Positions 63,630 to 64,000 of a stretch of DNA of 64,000 nt are shown piece by piece. The notes below the pieces were generated by a model, which was not told the DNA's origin, searched no databases, and was given only the letters and a program-made list of their open reading frames with translations. The DNA is from Billgrantia desiderata. Its GTDB lineage: Bacteria; Pseudomonadota; Gammaproteobacteria; Pseudomonadales; Halomonadaceae. The stretch covers positions 62,001 to 126,000 of the forward strand of contig JAAQTN010000008.1 in assembly GCA_011742915.1 (NCBI GenBank), given 5' to 3'. Numbering within the stretch: position 1 is the stretch's first letter; each line of letters starts with the position of its first letter. The translations under genes were made by a program, and so were the position numbers.

Positions 63630-64000
63630 GGTGCCCCCCTCATGTCGCGCCGATTGCGCCACAGCAGCCGTGGCAGCCCCACGGCGATGACGAAGCCTAC
63701 CAGCGGCAGGCTGGCCTGAACCATCGCCCACACGCCGATCACCCGACGATTGCCACCGGCGGCCAGCGACACCGCCTCGGTGGTCACGGTGGGCACACGG
63801 CCGGCACCCAGCAGCAGGGTGGGCAGGTACTGACCGATACTGACGGCCAGGCCCACGGCGGCGGCGGTGAGCAGCGGCGCCAGCAGCAGCGGCAGCCGCA
63901 CCCGCCAGAAGGCGCCGTTGCGCGAGGCGCCGAGACTCACCGCCAGCTGCGACCAGCGCGGGTCGAAGCGGCGGTAGCTCTCTGCGAGGGAGAGAAACAC
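63626..64000 (-). CDS. ynjC: ABC transporter permease, YnjC-like, partial (N-terminus beyond window)
   Basis: The visible 124 residues are the C-terminal part of an inner-membrane permease. An EAA-like docking loop (QLAVSLGASRNGAFWRVRLP) is followed by hydrophobic helices (LLAPLLTAAAVGLAVSIGQYLPTLLL and WAMVQASLPLVGFVIAVGLP). The reading frame continues past the window end, so no start can be given. Its stop overlaps the ATPase start by 4 nt. YnjC is the assignment by context; ThiP-type permeases are close relatives. Confidence 0.75.
   Translation of the reverse strand: MFLSLAESYRRFDPRWSQLAVSLGASRNGAFWRVRLPLLLAPLLTAAAVGLAVSIGQYLPTLLLGAGRVPTVTTEAVSLAAGGNRRVIGVWAMVQASLPLVGFVIAVGLPRLLWRNRRDMRGAP

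Overview
The window reads as a chromosomal segment of a halophilic gammaproteobacterium, most likely Halomonas or a close relative. The base composition is uniformly GC-rich. The ectoine-catabolism genes doeA, doeB, doeX, doeC and doeD are present, and a GH13 alpha-glucosidase is very close to the Halomonas sp. H11 enzyme as I recall it. Both edges cut genes: a BetT-type choline transporter on the left and an ABC permease on the right. I saw no rRNA, tRNA, CRISPR array, insertion sequence or prophage.

Layout, left to right. (1) 1-4.8 kb: partial betT, a BetI-like operator, and a TRAP transporter operon dctPQM with a Tat-exported binding protein. (2) 4.8-12.2 kb, minus strand: an envelope-stress unit (membrane fusion protein, RND pump, BaeS-like kinase, BaeR-like regulator, then a Spy-like periplasmic chaperone). 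The spy gene and the pump operon share a direct-repeat box with an 11-bp period. (3) 12.2-19.3 kb, minus strand: an alpha-glucoside (trehalose/maltose class) ABC importer, its GH13 alpha-glucosidase and a LacI regulator. (4) 19.4-23.2 kb: a LysO-type lysine exporter, a DUF3108 protein and the NAD-salvage pair pncA-pncB. (5) 23.4-27.9 kb: a NIT-domain chemoreceptor with a sigma-28-like promoter, a GhrA-type reductase, and a MocR regulator that resembles EnuR.

(6) 28.1-43.9 kb, plus strand: ectoine and hydroxyectoine catabolism (doeA, doeB, doeX, doeC, doeD, eutB, eutC and a HAD hydrolase). DoeA opens the ring, DoeB deacetylates, DoeD transaminates diaminobutyrate, and DoeC oxidises aspartate semialdehyde to aspartate. 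Between doeX and doeC sits a four-gene module that none of these steps explains: a nitrilase-superfamily amidase, an ATP-grasp ligase, a C45 Ntn acyltransferase or hydrolase, and an unusually long PLP decarboxylase. It is the best candidate here for an undescribed pathway. Two palindromic intergenic elements flank parts of this locus.

(7) 43.9-58.9 kb, minus strand: an MFS transporter, then a tightly overlapping glycogen/trehalose operon transcribed glgA-treZ-malQ-treY-(DUF2934 protein)-glgX-glgB. It can build a branched glucan, trim it and convert it to trehalose by the TreY-TreZ route. No glgC is in view. (8) 59.4-64 kb: a short-chain dehydrogenase, an unrecognised 464-residue protein, and an exported rhodanese-type sulfurtransferase next to YnjD/YnjC-like ABC genes, echoing the E. 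coli ynjBCDE order.

The common theme is osmotic and envelope stress physiology: uptake of a compatible-solute precursor, sugar import, trehalose and glycogen metabolism, and ectoine recycling. All functions are inferred from sequence motifs and gene order; none was checked by database search.
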